From NCBI RefSeq assembly GCF_019740355.2, contig NZ_CP091819.1, positions 682,001 to 746,000 on the forward strand: a stretch of DNA of 64,000 bases, written 5' to 3'. Below the pieces are notes generated by a model that saw nothing but the letters and a program-made list of their open reading frames with translations, did no database searches and was not told the origin of the DNA. Positions within the stretch are counted from its first letter, which is position 1, and each line of letters starts with the position of its first letter. Positions 17,192 through 26,842 of the stretch are shown piece after piece. The DNA is from Paracrocinitomix mangrovi. Its GTDB lineage: Bacteria; Bacteroidota; Bacteroidia; Flavobacteriales_D; Crocinitomicaceae. Both the position numbers and the translations under genes were made by a program.

Positions 17192-18292
17192 TTAAACGTT
17201 GTGTCTAAAGTGCATGATGTCTCCATCCTCAACAACGTAAGCTTTACCTTCAACTTTTAATTTTCCGGCTTCTTTCACTGCGTTCTCTGAACCTAAGCTG
17301 ATGAAATCACTAAATTTCATTACCTCAGCTCTAATAAAGCCTTTTTCAAAATCAGAGTGAATTACACCTGCAGCTTGAGGAGCTGTAGCACCAATAGGAA
17401 CTGTCCATGCTCTAACTTCTTTTACACCTGCGGTGAAATACGTTTGAAGATTCAATAACTTATACGCAGCTCTAATTAATCTGTTTACACCAGCTTCCTC
17501 TAAACCTAATTCTTCAAGAAACAAAGCACGTTCTTCGTAAGTTTCAAACTCTGCAATATCTGCTTCAATCTTTGTTCCTATTATCAACATTTCAGCTCCT
17601 TCAGCTTCCGCAATAGGTTCAATTAACTTAGTATAAGCGTTTCCAGTTTTAACAGATGATTCATCCACATTACACAGATACAAAACAGGCTTTGCTGTTA
17701 AAAGGTGCATATTCTTCATCACCTCAATTTCAGGATCTGTTTCAGGAACAACCGTTCTTGCCGGTTGACCAGCTTCTAAAGCAGATTTCAACTTTTCGCA
17801 AAAATCATATTGCTTTACCAATTCTTTATCTCCCGATTTTACTGCTCTTTTTAGAGAATTGATTTTGTTTTCAACCGTCTCTAAATCTTTAAGCTGTAAT
17901 TCGTAATCAATTACTTCTTTATCTCTTACCGGATCTACTGAACCGTCAACGTGAACAATATTATCATCATCAAAACAACGCAAAACGTGAATAATGGCAT
18001 CTACCTCTCTAATGTTGGCTAAAAATTGATTACCCAAGCCTTCACCTTTGTGAGCTCCTTTTACCAATCCGGCAATATCTACAATCTCTATAGTAGTTGG
18101 CACTACTCTTTCTGGATGTACAATATTCTCCAATTCAGATAACCTGTTATCCGGAACTGTAATAACACCCACATTAGGTTCAATGGTGCAAAAAGGAAAG
18201 TTTGCAGATTGTGCCTTAGCATTAGACAAACAATTAAAAAGAGTTGATTTACCAACATTAGGAAGACCAACAATACCACATTTCAATGCCAT
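17192..18292 (-). CDS. ychF: Ribosome-associated GTPase/ATPase YchF (Obg family)
   Basis: Universally conserved Obg-family P-loop ATPase of 366 residues, which binds ribosomes and takes part in redox stress responses. Seen here are the Walker A motif GLPNVGKST, the effector loop with FPFCTIEPNVGV, DIAGLVKG (G3), and the atypical NVDE in place of the NKxD guanine motif, which explains ATP preference. The C-terminal TGS domain holds EVRAWTVPIGATAPQAAGVIH. The length equals the family norm. It stands alone, preceded by its own -7 box and separated by a terminator from the gene behind it. Confidence 0.97.
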   Translation of the reverse strand: MALKCGIVGLPNVGKSTLFNCLSNAKAQSANFPFCTIEPNVGVITVPDNRLSELENIVHPERVVPTTIEIVDIAGLVKGAHKGEGLGNQFLANIREVDAIIHVLRCFDDDNIVHVDGSVDPVRDKEVIDYELQLKDLETVENKINSLKRAVKSGDKELVKQYDFCEKLKSALEAGQPARTVVPETDPEIEVMKNMHLLTAKPVLYLCNVDESSVKTGNAYTKLIEPIAEAEGAEMLIIGTKIEADIAEFETYEERALFLEELGLEEAGVNRLIRAAYKLLNLQTYFTAGVKEVRAWTVPIGATAPQAAGVIHSDFEKGFIRAEVMKFSDFISLGSENAVKEAGKLKVEGKAYVVEDGDIMHFRHNV

Positions 18293-18312
18293 TTATTCTT
18301 AAGTTTAGGGCG

Positions 18313-18320
18313 CAAAGATA
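18313..18320 (-). promoter_or_regulatory. Promoter -7 box for ychF
   Basis: TATCTTTG on the - strand matches TAnnTTTG and is 20 bases before the ychF ATG. No -33 TTG is seen at the usual spacing, so it is a partial match only. Confidence 0.4.
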
Positions 18321-18332
18321 GTTGAAAGAAAC

Positions 18333-18366
18333 AAAAAAAGGGGTTGAAAATTCAACCCCTTTTTAA
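18333..18366 (-). terminator. Rho-independent terminator of the T9SS type B gene
   Basis: A perfect inverted repeat (GGGGTTGAA against TTCAACCCC) is flanked by an A run on one side and a T run on the other, so it can work in both directions. On the - strand it lies just after the stop codon of the 1037-residue secreted protein and before ychF. Confidence 0.85.
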
Positions 18367-18380
18367 ATTATATAAACTAA

Positions 18381-21300
18381 TTATTGTCGTATCAGTGTGA
18401 CAGTTCCCTGTCCGGCTCCTGTTGTACCATTAGTGTAGACTATTTCATAAGTGTAGAAATAAACTCCCTCAGTACACGGTTTTCCGTTTTTATTGTCTCC
18501 ATTCCAAGCATCTGTAATGCTATTGAACTCGAACATTGTTTTACCCCATCTATCAACTATCACAGCACTGAATTCATCAACACCTTGAGAGTTTAAAAAG
18601 AATGTAAATACATCATTGTCACCATCACCACCTGGAGTAAATACGTTTGGAGGTAAAATATCAGGTTGTTCGTGAACTATAATATCCACACATGAAGTAT
18701 CAGTACATCCATTTTTATTGATAGCTACTAAACAAACTTCAAATACATTTTCACCTGTATAAATTGTATCCATTACTTCAAAGTAATCATGTGTGATGTA
18801 CCAAGGCACATTGTTATGATTTAAATTCCAGAAGAATGTTGTATCAGAGTTTGGATTGTTAGGATTTGCAAAATACAAAGACTGATTTTCAAACTGTACC
18901 TCAACTGGAGCAGTTCCTTCCAAGTTTCCATCCAATTGAGATGAAATTACAGTGAAATCTGCAATTGGATTTACTGAGTCTAATTGAATAGTTTGGTATA
19001 ACGTACATCCAACATCATCTGTAACTACAATTGAATATTGACCAGGATTCAATCCTCCCCATGTTGTATTAGAAGAAGTTTGACCCGTACCCAAATTTGT
19101 CCACAAGTATGTGTAATCTGCTACACCTCCGGTTGCAGAAACATAAACAACACCATTACCAGATTGATAATTAAAAAGTCTACAATAAGCAGGCTCTGAA
19201 CCAAATTCTGCCAAAGTAATAGGTGGGTTTTGAGTTAAAGTAAATTCATACTCATTGTTACAACCATTATCATCTAGCAAAGTAATAACATATGTTCCTG
19301 CTGGTAAATTACCTGCAGTATTAAAGTTATTAGGTGGATTTGGCACTTGACCTTGCATATTCCAGTTATACGTTACGTTACCAAAGTTTCCTGCAACACT
19401 ATCCACAATAATTCCTCCAGTAGAGTCACCATAACAAAGAACATCTTTGATTGTAAAATAACCATGTAATGAATCTGGTTGCCCCATGATTACTTCAATT
19501 GAATCCATACAACCGTTATCATCCGTTACATAAGCCCAATATGTTCCAGCAGGAATTGTATTAGCAACATCACCTGTTAAAGAAGTATTATGAGACCATG
19601 AGAATGAAAGCGGTTGAGTTCCACCACTCACTCCTACATCAATTGATCCATCTGAGAAACCGTAACATACCGGTTCATTTGAATTTTCAACAAAGATATC
19701 TAACTCTTGAGGAGCTGTAATTTCAATTGGAATACAAACTTCACATCCTAAATCATCAGTTACACAAACTGTCCATACACCTGGTAACATTCCACTTTCA
19801 GTAGTATGTGATGCGGCAGTATTTCCTGATACCTGACCATTAGGGTCTGTCCATTCAATTGAAGTAATTGTACTTGAACCAGCAGGAACAGCTGTAGCTG
19901 AAATTGAAGCAGCTCCATCACCATCTCCGTAACAGAATTCACCTTGAACAGATTGAATTTGAACATTGATGAAGTGACCTGCAGAAGGGATTGTTACAGT
20001 TGAATCTGAAATACAACCGTCTTGATCTGAAACAACAATTGGAACAATGGTTCCGGCAACATCTACATAGTTACCAGTTGTTCCTACAATTGGAGGATCA
20101 CTTGCCATAACAATCGTATAAGGCGCTCCTTGACCTGATGTTCCATTTACAGTTACATCAACTTGTCCAGTTCCTGAAACCGGACAGTCCGGTGCAGGCG
20201 TTAAAGTAATGTTAGTAATTACCGGAGCACTAAACACTCCTGATGCTGTTGCTAAACATCCTTCTGTATCTGTTAATTGGATAGACCAGTTATCGTTGTT
20301 ACCTAGATTTGCTACTGTTGCAGTTCCTCCATTTGTAACACTTGTAGAAGCAAGATTTCCTGCTCCAAGATTCACTACTGTGTAGTTTCCTGCACCTCCT
20401 GTAATATCGATATCTATTCCGTTTATTAAGCTAGGAGGGTTACAGTTAACAGATGAAGTAGTTGTGATGGCACATGCATAAGTTACCTCTATGGCATCAC
20501 CTAATAAATAACAACCATTGTTGTTTTTATCCCAATCTAATCCTCCATTATCATTGACACCATTGGCAGCATTATTATTTCCACCAATTCCGTCATCTCC
20601 GGCAACCGGAACAAAATAATAAGTTCCGCAACCAAAGTTTTGTATAATAGGAGAAGCAGCATCATTAACATCTGATAAGTCTTCCATTGGAATGATAAAA
20701 TTCAAGAAGTTAGGATCTGCACTTGGATCTCCAGAAGTTGGAACTCCATCATACACTAACCACATCAATTGAGCAGAGTAAATTCCATCACCCACTGGTT
20801 GCGCAATTGTATCATTTGGTAAAATGTAATCACCATTAGATGTAATCAAAAAAGCATCACCTTCACATAAATACAATGGTGAAGTTGCCAACACCAAAGG
20901 AGGCGCTCCAACTGGATCTTCTTGAATAACAAAAGTTCCGGGATCAGACACACATGGGTCAGGTTGTACAATACTACAATCTGTAGCTCCGGTACCACCT
21001 ACTTGAGTTAAAGTTAAATCCTGTACAGAGTTAGCGTAATTTGTAATTAGCATTACATATACTTCACCAACAACGGCATTTGGTATATCAGGAAACTCAT
21101 TATTTGTGGAAGAATAACTACAATCAATTACACTTTGACCAGCTCCACCATTTCCTAAATTTCCACATTGTCCTTGTGCAGTTGCTAAATCCGTAAATGG
21201 TCCCCAAATGATAAAGTCAATATCCTGAGGTGCCCAAAGATTCATATTAATTGCACCTGATTGTGAAATTTCCAAGTAATACCAAGTTGGATTAGGTGAA

Positions 21301-21494
21301 TAACCTAAACATCCATAATTATTACCGGGTTGAGTTGTTAACACGTTTCCACCACCTGCGTTAGCAGTAAAGTTTAGTCCGGCATCTGTACAAATTGGCT
21401 CCATATCTACGCAGGCAACATTTCCCTGGGCTATTGAGCTTACAGAAGCACCAACCAATAAAGTCGAAAACAAAAATTTCTTTAAATTATTCAT
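18381..21494 (-). CDS. Large secreted protein with SprB-like repeats and T9SS type B sorting domain
   Basis: A 1037-residue cell-surface or secreted protein. It has a signal peptide (MNNLKKFLFSTLLVGASVSSIAQ), then a region with PPxW/DFIIWGPF features common in flavobacterial adhesin-like proteins. Several tandem SprB-type repeat modules follow (VCYGFSDGSIDVGVSGGTQP, VLCYGDSTGGI and similar) through about residue 850. The protein ends with a gliding-motility-type C-terminal domain: NVFTPGGDGDNDVF, VDRWGKTMFE, WNGDNKNGKPCTEGVYFYTYEI. That domain directs export by the type IX system. It is preceded by a small secreted gene ten bases away. It is probably an adhesin; the ligand is unknown. Confidence 0.9.
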   Translation of the reverse strand: MNNLKKFLFSTLLVGASVSSIAQGNVACVDMEPICTDAGLNFTANAGGGNVLTTQPGNNYGCLGYSPNPTWYYLEISQSGAINMNLWAPQDIDFIIWGPFTDLATAQGQCGNLGNGGAGQSVIDCSYSSTNNEFPDIPNAVVGEVYVMLITNYANSVQDLTLTQVGGTGATDCSIVQPDPCVSDPGTFVIQEDPVGAPPLVLATSPLYLCEGDAFLITSNGDYILPNDTIAQPVGDGIYSAQLMWLVYDGVPTSGDPSADPNFLNFIIPMEDLSDVNDAASPIIQNFGCGTYYFVPVAGDDGIGGNNNAANGVNDNGGLDWDKNNNGCYLLGDAIEVTYACAITTTSSVNCNPPSLINGIDIDITGGAGNYTVVNLGAGNLASTSVTNGGTATVANLGNNDNWSIQLTDTEGCLATASGVFSAPVITNITLTPAPDCPVSGTGQVDVTVNGTSGQGAPYTIVMASDPPIVGTTGNYVDVAGTIVPIVVSDQDGCISDSTVTIPSAGHFINVQIQSVQGEFCYGDGDGAASISATAVPAGSSTITSIEWTDPNGQVSGNTAASHTTESGMLPGVWTVCVTDDLGCEVCIPIEITAPQELDIFVENSNEPVCYGFSDGSIDVGVSGGTQPLSFSWSHNTSLTGDVANTIPAGTYWAYVTDDNGCMDSIEVIMGQPDSLHGYFTIKDVLCYGDSTGGIIVDSVAGNFGNVTYNWNMQGQVPNPPNNFNTAGNLPAGTYVITLLDDNGCNNEYEFTLTQNPPITLAEFGSEPAYCRLFNYQSGNGVVYVSATGGVADYTYLWTNLGTGQTSSNTTWGGLNPGQYSIVVTDDVGCTLYQTIQLDSVNPIADFTVISSQLDGNLEGTAPVEVQFENQSLYFANPNNPNSDTTFFWNLNHNNVPWYITHDYFEVMDTIYTGENVFEVCLVAINKNGCTDTSCVDIIVHEQPDILPPNVFTPGGDGDNDVFTFFLNSQGVDEFSAVIVDRWGKTMFEFNSITDAWNGDNKNGKPCTEGVYFYTYEIVYTNGTTGAGQGTVTLIRQ

Positions 21495-21504
21495 GGATGA
21501 GGTC

Positions 21505-21816
21505 TTATTTAGTTTTTTTCAATTCTTCAATTCTAGCCTTCAGTTCTTTTCTAGTCTTCTCAGCATTTTCAAACCAACCATTTTCCTGTGCAATCTTCAA
21601 TTCTTCAGGATTTGATTTGATAGCCGCCTCTTTTTGATCTAAAGCTTCTAAATGTTGTTCACATTTAATAATTTCTTCTTGAGGTGTCAACTCATTATTT
21701 GTTGAATGAGAAGAAGGATATAACTTAATTCTCTCTGGTTTGTTCGGAGTTTCTTGAGCTACAGCTCCTAAAGATGCTCCCAAAACCACAAAAACTGATA
21801 AAAATAATTTCTTCAT
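21505..21816 (-). CDS. Small secreted helical protein
   Basis: A 103-residue protein with a signal peptide (MKKLFLSVFVVLGASLGAVAQ). The mature part is strongly charged and helical, ending in ARIEELKKTK, probably a coiled coil. No family is recognised. It ends ten bases before the start of the T9SS type B gene and is almost certainly cotranscribed with it, so a helper role on the surface or in the periplasm is possible but unproven. Confidence 0.7.
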   Translation of the reverse strand: MKKLFLSVFVVLGASLGAVAQETPNKPERIKLYPSSHSTNNELTPQEEIIKCEQHLEALDQKEAAIKSNPEELKIAQENGWFENAEKTRKELKARIEELKKTK

Positions 21817-21927
21817 AATATTTTAATAGATGATGGAATTGTCAAAAGTGAGACGCACCCATTAAAATTAAAGTTGCACGTACTCCTTACAAAAATGTGA
21901 TTTTTTTTTCAGTTTTAGCGGATACCG

Positions 21928-21958
21928 TTAATATAAATCCTAGTTGTGTATAACTTTG
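21928..21958 (+). promoter_or_regulatory. Promoter of the transketolase operon
   Basis: TAACTTTG (21951-21958) fits the -7 consensus exactly. A TTA (21928-21930) at 20 bases upstream is a one-mismatch -33 box. The inferred start near 21964 leaves a leader of about 70 bases. Confidence 0.55.
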
Positions 21959-22034
21959 GTGGTAAATTATTACAGCTTTTGCTGGCCCTGTTTTCAAATA
22001 AATTTAATTTTGGCGTTTAAATCAACAGCTAATT

Positions 22035-22877
22035 ATGGCAGTAGCAACAACAACTGAAATCAGTTCTCAAATCAGAAGAGACATTATTAGAATGGTAACT
22101 GCAGTACAATCAGGTCATCCCGGAGGTTCTTTGGGTTGTGCCGATTTTTTTTCAGTACTATTTTTTGAAGTATTAAATATAAATCCTGACAATTTCACAA
22201 TGGATGGAATTGGTGAAGATTTATTCTTTTTGTCAAATGGACACATTTCACCTGTATTATATAGCACACTGGCGCATAGAGGATATTTTGACAAAGCTGA
22301 ATTAGGAACTTTCAGAAAATTGAACAGCCGTTTACAAGGTCATCCTTCTCCAGACAAAGGTTTACCGGGAGTTAGAATTGCAACCGGATCTTTAGGTCAA
22401 GGTCTTTCAGTTGGAATTGGTGCTGCTTTAGCCAAAAAATTAAATGGTGATGATAAGCTTGTGTTTACATTACACGGTGATGGTGAATTACAAGAAGGCC
22501 AAATTTGGGAAGCTGCTATGTATGCTGCAGGAAACAAAGTTGATAATCTAATTGCTACGGTTGATTACAACCATAAACAAATTGATGGTGATATAGATGA
22601 TGTATTACCAATGGGAGATTTGGCACAAAAATGGCAAGCATTTGGCTGGGAAGTTCTCAAAATGGATGGACATGACCACAATGCGATATTAGATACTTTA
22701 AATAAAGCTAAATCTATGTGCGGTAACGGAAAACCAATTGTAATCATTATGGAAACCGTAATGGGACAAGGGGTTGACTTTATGATGCACACACATAAAT
22801 GGCATGGTTCTCCTCCTTCTGAAGAACAAGCAGAAAATGCACTTTCTCAGTTAGAGGAAACTTTAGGTGATTATTAA
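22035..22877 (+). CDS. Transketolase, N-terminal (TPP-binding) subunit
   Basis: First half of a split transketolase, the thiamine-diphosphate enzyme moving two-carbon units in the pentose phosphate pathway. The 280 residues include SGHPGGSLGCADFF, the GSLGQGLSVGIGAA motif and the TPP/metal motif GDGELQEGQIWEAA. The pyrimidine-binding half is encoded separately at 24259. Unusually, a VWA-domain gene lies between the two halves and overlaps this gene's end by 11 bases. The enzyme should still assemble as a heteromer of the two subunits. Confidence 0.95.
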   Translation: MAVATTTEISSQIRRDIIRMVTAVQSGHPGGSLGCADFFSVLFFEVLNINPDNFTMDGIGEDLFFLSNGHISPVLYSTLAHRGYFDKAELGTFRKLNSRLQGHPSPDKGLPGVRIATGSLGQGLSVGIGAALAKKLNGDDKLVFTLHGDGELQEGQIWEAAMYAAGNKVDNLIATVDYNHKQIDGDIDDVLPMGDLAQKWQAFGWEVLKMDGHDHNAILDTLNKAKSMCGNGKPIVIIMETVMGQGVDFMMHTHKWHGSPPSEEQAENALSQLEETLGDY

Positions 22878-24246
22878 ATTGAGTAGATTTTTATTCATAT
22901 TAATTTTATTGTTGGGCTTTCAGTTCAACAGCCACTCTCAGCAACAGCTGACTAGAATTCTATTCATTTTTGACGCTTCCAATTCAATGAACGGTAAATG
23001 GGAAGGATCAACTAAAATAGAATTAGCCAGGGTCATTTTAGCAGAAGCACTTGATGATTTAGAAGGTACGCCTAATCTTGAACTAGCCCTAAGAGTTTAT
23101 GGACACCAATCCCCTATTACTCCTACTTTTCAAGATTGTGATGACACCAAACTAGAAGTAGAATTTGGCACAAATAACTATGCAGCCATCAAGGGTTTTG
23201 TCAATACTGTTGAACCAAAAGGAACAACACCTATTGCCAGATCTTTAGAGGCTTCTGCAGGAGATTTTCCTGATAAAAATGCACGTAACGTAATTATTCT
23301 TATTACTGATGGATTAGAGGCATGTGATCAGTTCCCCTGTGAAGTTGCTAGAAAACTTAAAGAAAAAGAAATCAATGTTACCCCTTTTGTTGTTGGATTA
23401 GGAATTGATTTAAAATACTTAAATGAGTTTGATTGTATTGGTAGATTTTATGAAGCATCAACAGTAGAATCGTTTAGAAAAGTGATGAAATCTGTAATCA
23501 ATGACGCTTTGAATAATACAACAGCTCAAATAAATCTAAATGATATCAATAAAAAACCTACAGAGACCAACACCACTGTTTTTCTTTACAAGGCCGGTAC
23601 AAAAGAATTGAAATACACGTTCATGCATACCATGAACTATAAAAAGAATCCTGATACGATTGTAGTGATTGACCCTGACATGAAATATGATATGGTAGTA
23701 AATACGCTACCTCAAGTTGTAGTTAAAAATTTGGAATTAAAAAGAGGAATCCACAACGTTCTTCCTGCTGATTGTCCACAAGGAATTTTAAAAGTTAGAA
23801 TTAAAGGGGCATCTAAAAAGTTTAACGTTGATGTACGAGTAATGCAAAAAGGTCAACCTGTCACCTTAAATGTTCAGGACCTAGATCAGGAGCAAAAATA
23901 TTTAGTAGGTGAATATGACATAGAGATTTTAACCTTGCCTCGCATTTATAGAAACAATGTTAAAATTAACCAAAGCCTATTCACATATATTGACATAGAA
24001 GGTTCTGGTATTTTTGAATACAAATCATACAAACCTATTGTAGGACAAATATTTTTAGAAAAGGATGGAACTGATGTGGCAGAATGGGTGTGTGATATTG
24101 ATCCTAAAAAAATGCAAGGAAAATTTTATTTACAGCCTGGTAGTTATAGAATAGTATATCGACCTGAAGAAGCCGTATCTACGGATTATACATCAATTAA
24201 AAAGTTTACAATTCGCGCCGGAGCAAATACCGTCGTTACCCTATAA
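22867..24246 (+). CDS. Secreted VWA-domain protein inserted between transketolase genes
   Basis: A 459-residue exported protein with a signal peptide (LSRFLFILILLLGF, ending SHSQ). A von Willebrand A domain follows, with a complete MIDAS: DASNS, the threonine in GTTPI and the Asp in ITDGLEACD. The C-terminal 240 residues are beta-rich, with repeated strands of unknown fold. The start is taken as GTG 22867, overlapping the tkt N-terminal gene; TTG 22879 is an alternative. It probably binds a protein ligand through a divalent metal in the periplasm. Its place inside a cytosolic enzyme operon is odd and unexplained. Confidence 0.85.
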   Translation: MIIKLSRFLFILILLLGFQFNSHSQQQLTRILFIFDASNSMNGKWEGSTKIELARVILAEALDDLEGTPNLELALRVYGHQSPITPTFQDCDDTKLEVEFGTNNYAAIKGFVNTVEPKGTTPIARSLEASAGDFPDKNARNVIILITDGLEACDQFPCEVARKLKEKEINVTPFVVGLGIDLKYLNEFDCIGRFYEASTVESFRKVMKSVINDALNNTTAQINLNDINKKPTETNTTVFLYKAGTKELKYTFMHTMNYKKNPDTIVVIDPDMKYDMVVNTLPQVVVKNLELKRGIHNVLPADCPQGILKVRIKGASKKFNVDVRVMQKGQPVTLNVQDLDQEQKYLVGEYDIEILTLPRIYRNNVKINQSLFTYIDIEGSGIFEYKSYKPIVGQIFLEKDGTDVAEWVCDIDPKKMQGKFYLQPGSYRIVYRPEEAVSTDYTSIKKFTIRAGANTVVTL

Positions 24247-24258
24247 GTCTAATTTATT

Positions 24259-25215
24259 ATGAGAAAAACCTTTGAAATCCAGGATTATAAAGATACTCGC
24301 TCAGGATTTGGAGCAGGATTACAAGAACTAGGAAAAACAAACCCAAATGTGGTTGCACTTTGTGCAGATTTAACAGGTTCTCTTAAAATGGATGCTTTCC
24401 AAAATGACAACCCTGATAGATTTTTTCAAGTTGGAATTGCAGAAGCAAACATGATGGGAATTGCAGCTGGATTAACTATTGGAGGAAAAATTCCTTTTAC
24501 AGGAACGTTTGCTAACTTCTCTACCGGTAGAGTTTATGATCAAATTAGACAATCTATAGCCTATTCAAATAAGAATGTGAAAATCTGTGCTTCGCATGCA
24601 GGTTTAACACTTGGTGAAGACGGAGCTACTCATCAAATTTTGGAAGATATAGGGTTGATGAAAATGCTTCCTAACCTTACCGTTATTTCACCTTGTGATT
24701 ATAACGAAACTAAGGCTGCAACAATTGCAATTGCAGAACATGAAGGACCGGTATATTTAAGATTTGGTAGACCAAAGGTTCCAAATTTTACAGATCCGAA
24801 TAAAAAATTCGAAATTGGAAAAGCTCAAATTTTGAATGAAGGAAAAGATGTAACTATCGTAGCTACTGGGCATATGGTATGGAAAGCCATTGAAGCTTGT
24901 AAGCAATTATTAGAAAAAGGAATCAATCCTGAAATAATAAATGTACATACGATTAAACCTTTTGACGAAAAGACAGTCTTAACTTCAGTGAACAAAACCA
25001 AATGTGTTGTTACAGCTGAAGAACACATGATGAACGGTGGTTTAGGTGACACAGTTGCACAAGCTTTGTCAAGAAATCATCCAAGTCCGTTAGAAATGGT
25101 AGCTGTTAATGATAAGTTTGGTGAAAGTGGAACAGGTGAAGAACTCCTCTCAAAATATCACATCAACACGCAAGATATCGTTGCCGCAGCAATGCGAGCA
25201 ATCCAAAGAAAATAA
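24259..25215 (+). CDS. Transketolase, C-terminal (pyrimidine-binding) subunit
   Basis: Second half of the split transketolase, 318 residues. It shows the family's [18 protein letters not shown] motif with the catalytic glutamate that activates TPP. Further features are the phosphate-binding [14 protein letters not shown] and the C-terminal [11 protein letters not shown] domain. It begins 12 bases after the VWA gene. The downstream sigma factor gene begins 43 bases beyond its stop, so read-through transcription is likely. Confidence 0.95.
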   Translation: MRKTFEIQDYKDTRSGFGAGLQELGKTNPNVVALCADLTGSLKMDAFQNDNPDRFFQVGIAEANMMGIAAGLTIGGKIPFTGTFANFSTGRVYDQIRQSIAYSNKNVKICASHAGLTLGEDGATHQILEDIGLMKMLPNLTVISPCDYNETKAATIAIAEHEGPVYLRFGRPKVPNFTDPNKKFEIGKAQILNEGKDVTIVATGHMVWKAIEACKQLLEKGINPEIINVHTIKPFDEKTVLTSVNKTKCVVTAEEHMMNGGLGDTVAQALSRNHPSPLEMVAVNDKFGESGTGEELLSKYHINTQDIVAAAMRAIQRK

Positions 25216-25258
25216 TGGACATTTGCGAGTAGTGGCTTCAGAAGAAGAAAAACCGCGA

Positions 25259-25792
25259 ATGGTGGATCAAGAACTGCTCGAAGCATTCAAAACAAACCCT
25301 CAGGCAGGGTTTCAGCTTATTGTTAAAAAATACCAGGAGCGTATTTACTGGCAGATAAGACGTTTGACAAAAAATCATCAGGATACTGAAGATGTAATGC
25401 AAAATGTATTTATCAAGGTTTGGAACGGACTAGAAAATTTTAGAGCAGATTCCAATTTATATACATGGATGTACAGAATCGCTTTTAATGAAACCCACAC
25501 CTTCTTAACTAAGAATCAGAAAAGAACCACTGTAGATATTGACCCTCCATTATTTGAGAATAAAGTAGTAACTGAGGGTGGAAAGGAATTATCAGGAGAC
25601 GAAATAGAAGCAATTCTGAATAAAGCGCTTGATCAATTACCTGAAAAACAAAGACAAGTTTTTGAACTTAAATATTTTGACGAACTTAAATTCACTGAAA
25701 TTTCTGAAATGCTAGGAACGAGTGTTGGAGCATTGAAAACATCTTACCATTTGGCATCAAAGAAAATTGAAGAGTACATCAAGAGAATTTAA
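25259..25792 (+). CDS. ECF-type RNA polymerase sigma factor
   Basis: A sigma-70 family (ECF/RpoE-like) factor of 177 residues. Region 2 shows YQERIYWQIRRLTKNHQDTEDVMQ (first half) with FIKVWNGLENFRADSNLYTW; region 4 shows LPEKQRQVFELKYFDELK with a helix-turn-helix EMLGTSVGALKTSYHLA. The ATG at 25259 is preferred; longer in-frame forms starting upstream overlap the transketolase gene and add no conserved sequence. It forms a cassette with the membrane protein and the Spy-like protein that follow, a common arrangement in this phylum for envelope or metal stress, though the inducer cannot be read here. Confidence 0.9.
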   Translation: MVDQELLEAFKTNPQAGFQLIVKKYQERIYWQIRRLTKNHQDTEDVMQNVFIKVWNGLENFRADSNLYTWMYRIAFNETHTFLTKNQKRTTVDIDPPLFENKVVTEGGKELSGDEIEAILNKALDQLPEKQRQVFELKYFDELKFTEISEMLGTSVGALKTSYHLASKKIEEYIKRI

Positions 25793-25823
25793 ACCTTTTG
25801 CATTATTTAAAGTCAAAGAAACA

Positions 25824-26369
25824 ATGGAAGACAATAAAGACATATTAAACAATCTAAACAAAAGGCAGAAGCCTGATGTTCCTGAAGGTTTTTTCGATTC
25901 ATTCTCGGATGACTTAATGGCTAAGATTGCTGATCAAGAATCAGGTCTTAACGACTTCAAAAAAACTGCTAAACCAGACATTCCAGAAGGGTTCTTTGAG
26001 AATTTCACTGTGAATGTTGAATCTAAAGCATCAACAGTTGAAGACAGTCCTACCAAAGTAATCACACTTAAAATATTTGGATTTGTCTCAGCTGTGGCTG
26101 CTTGTTTACTGGTAATGTTTTACATCTTACCAAATAACAATGAAGAAGGAACATTGGCAGAAGACCAAACAACAGAAATTGATTCTACTATCGTTTTAAC
26201 GAATGATGATTTCCTGGCTTTTGTTGAAGAAGATGACATTGTTAATTACTTGCTGGACAACGAAGAAATCTCGCTTGAAAAAACAACTACCTCTTCAGAA
26301 TACAATGAGGATGATGTTTACTACTTGCTGGATGAAGATATTGAAGAATTATACTTAGAAGAATTATAA
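25824..26369 (+). CDS. Putative membrane anti-sigma factor
   Basis: A 181-residue protein with a cytoplasmic N-terminus of about 90 residues. One transmembrane helix follows (VITLKIFGFVSAVAACLLVM), then an acidic extracytoplasmic tail rich in Asp and Glu. The cytoplasmic part holds two copies of a short motif, KPDVPEGFFDSF and KPDIPEGFFENF, about 42 residues apart. Its location directly after an ECF sigma gene and its topology support an anti-sigma role, although no classic zinc anti-sigma motif is present. ATG 25824 is chosen; the frame is open further upstream but overlaps the sigma gene. Confidence 0.65.
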   Translation: MEDNKDILNNLNKRQKPDVPEGFFDSFSDDLMAKIADQESGLNDFKKTAKPDIPEGFFENFTVNVESKASTVEDSPTKVITLKIFGFVSAVAACLLVMFYILPNNNEEGTLAEDQTTEIDSTIVLTNDDFLAFVEEDDIVNYLLDNEEISLEKTTTSSEYNEDDVYYLLDEDIEELYLEEL

Positions 26370-26371
26370 AG

Positions 26372-26842
26372 ATGAAGAAGTTATTTACATTATTGTTAGT
26401 GTTTACAATCACATCTGTTTTTGCACAACCTCCGGGAAAAGAAGAGCGAAAAGAAAAAATTAAAGCGCAGAAAATTGCATTTATTTCAACTGAATTGGAT
26501 TTGACTCCAAGTGAAGCAGAAAAGTTTTGGCCAGTTTACAATGAAATGGATGCTGAGATGGAAAAATTAGAAAAAGAGAAGCGTCAGCATTTGAAAAAGA
26601 TGAGAACTTTTGATGAATTGACAGAAGACGAAGCTTATGAAATGACGCAGAAGATCTTTGAAATTGAATCAAAACAAAACGATTTGCGCATTAAATATTT
26701 GGCTAAATTCGCTGAAGTAATCGGCAAAAAGAAAGCAGCCAAAGTATATATGGCAGAAGAACGCTTTAAAAGAGAATTGCTGGATAGAATCAGACAACAT
26801 CAAGAGAATAAACAGCATGGACCACCACCAGGCGGCAGATAA
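26372..26842 (+). CDS. Periplasmic Spy/CpxP-like protein
   Basis: A 156-residue secreted protein with a signal peptide (MKKLFTLLLVFTITSVFAQ). The mature part is all-helical and highly charged, with LDLTPSEAEKFWPVYNEMDA resembling the LTxxQ-type helical sensors and chaperones of envelope stress systems. A GPPPGGR tail ends the protein. It starts two bases after the anti-sigma-like gene. It is probably an effector or sensor of the same regulon. Its 3' end overlaps the aminotransferase start by 26 bases in another frame. Confidence 0.75.
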   Translation: MKKLFTLLLVFTITSVFAQPPGKEERKEKIKAQKIAFISTELDLTPSEAEKFWPVYNEMDAEMEKLEKEKRQHLKKMRTFDELTEDEAYEMTQKIFEIESKQNDLRIKYLAKFAEVIGKKKAAKVYMAEERFKRELLDRIRQHQENKQHGPPPGGR

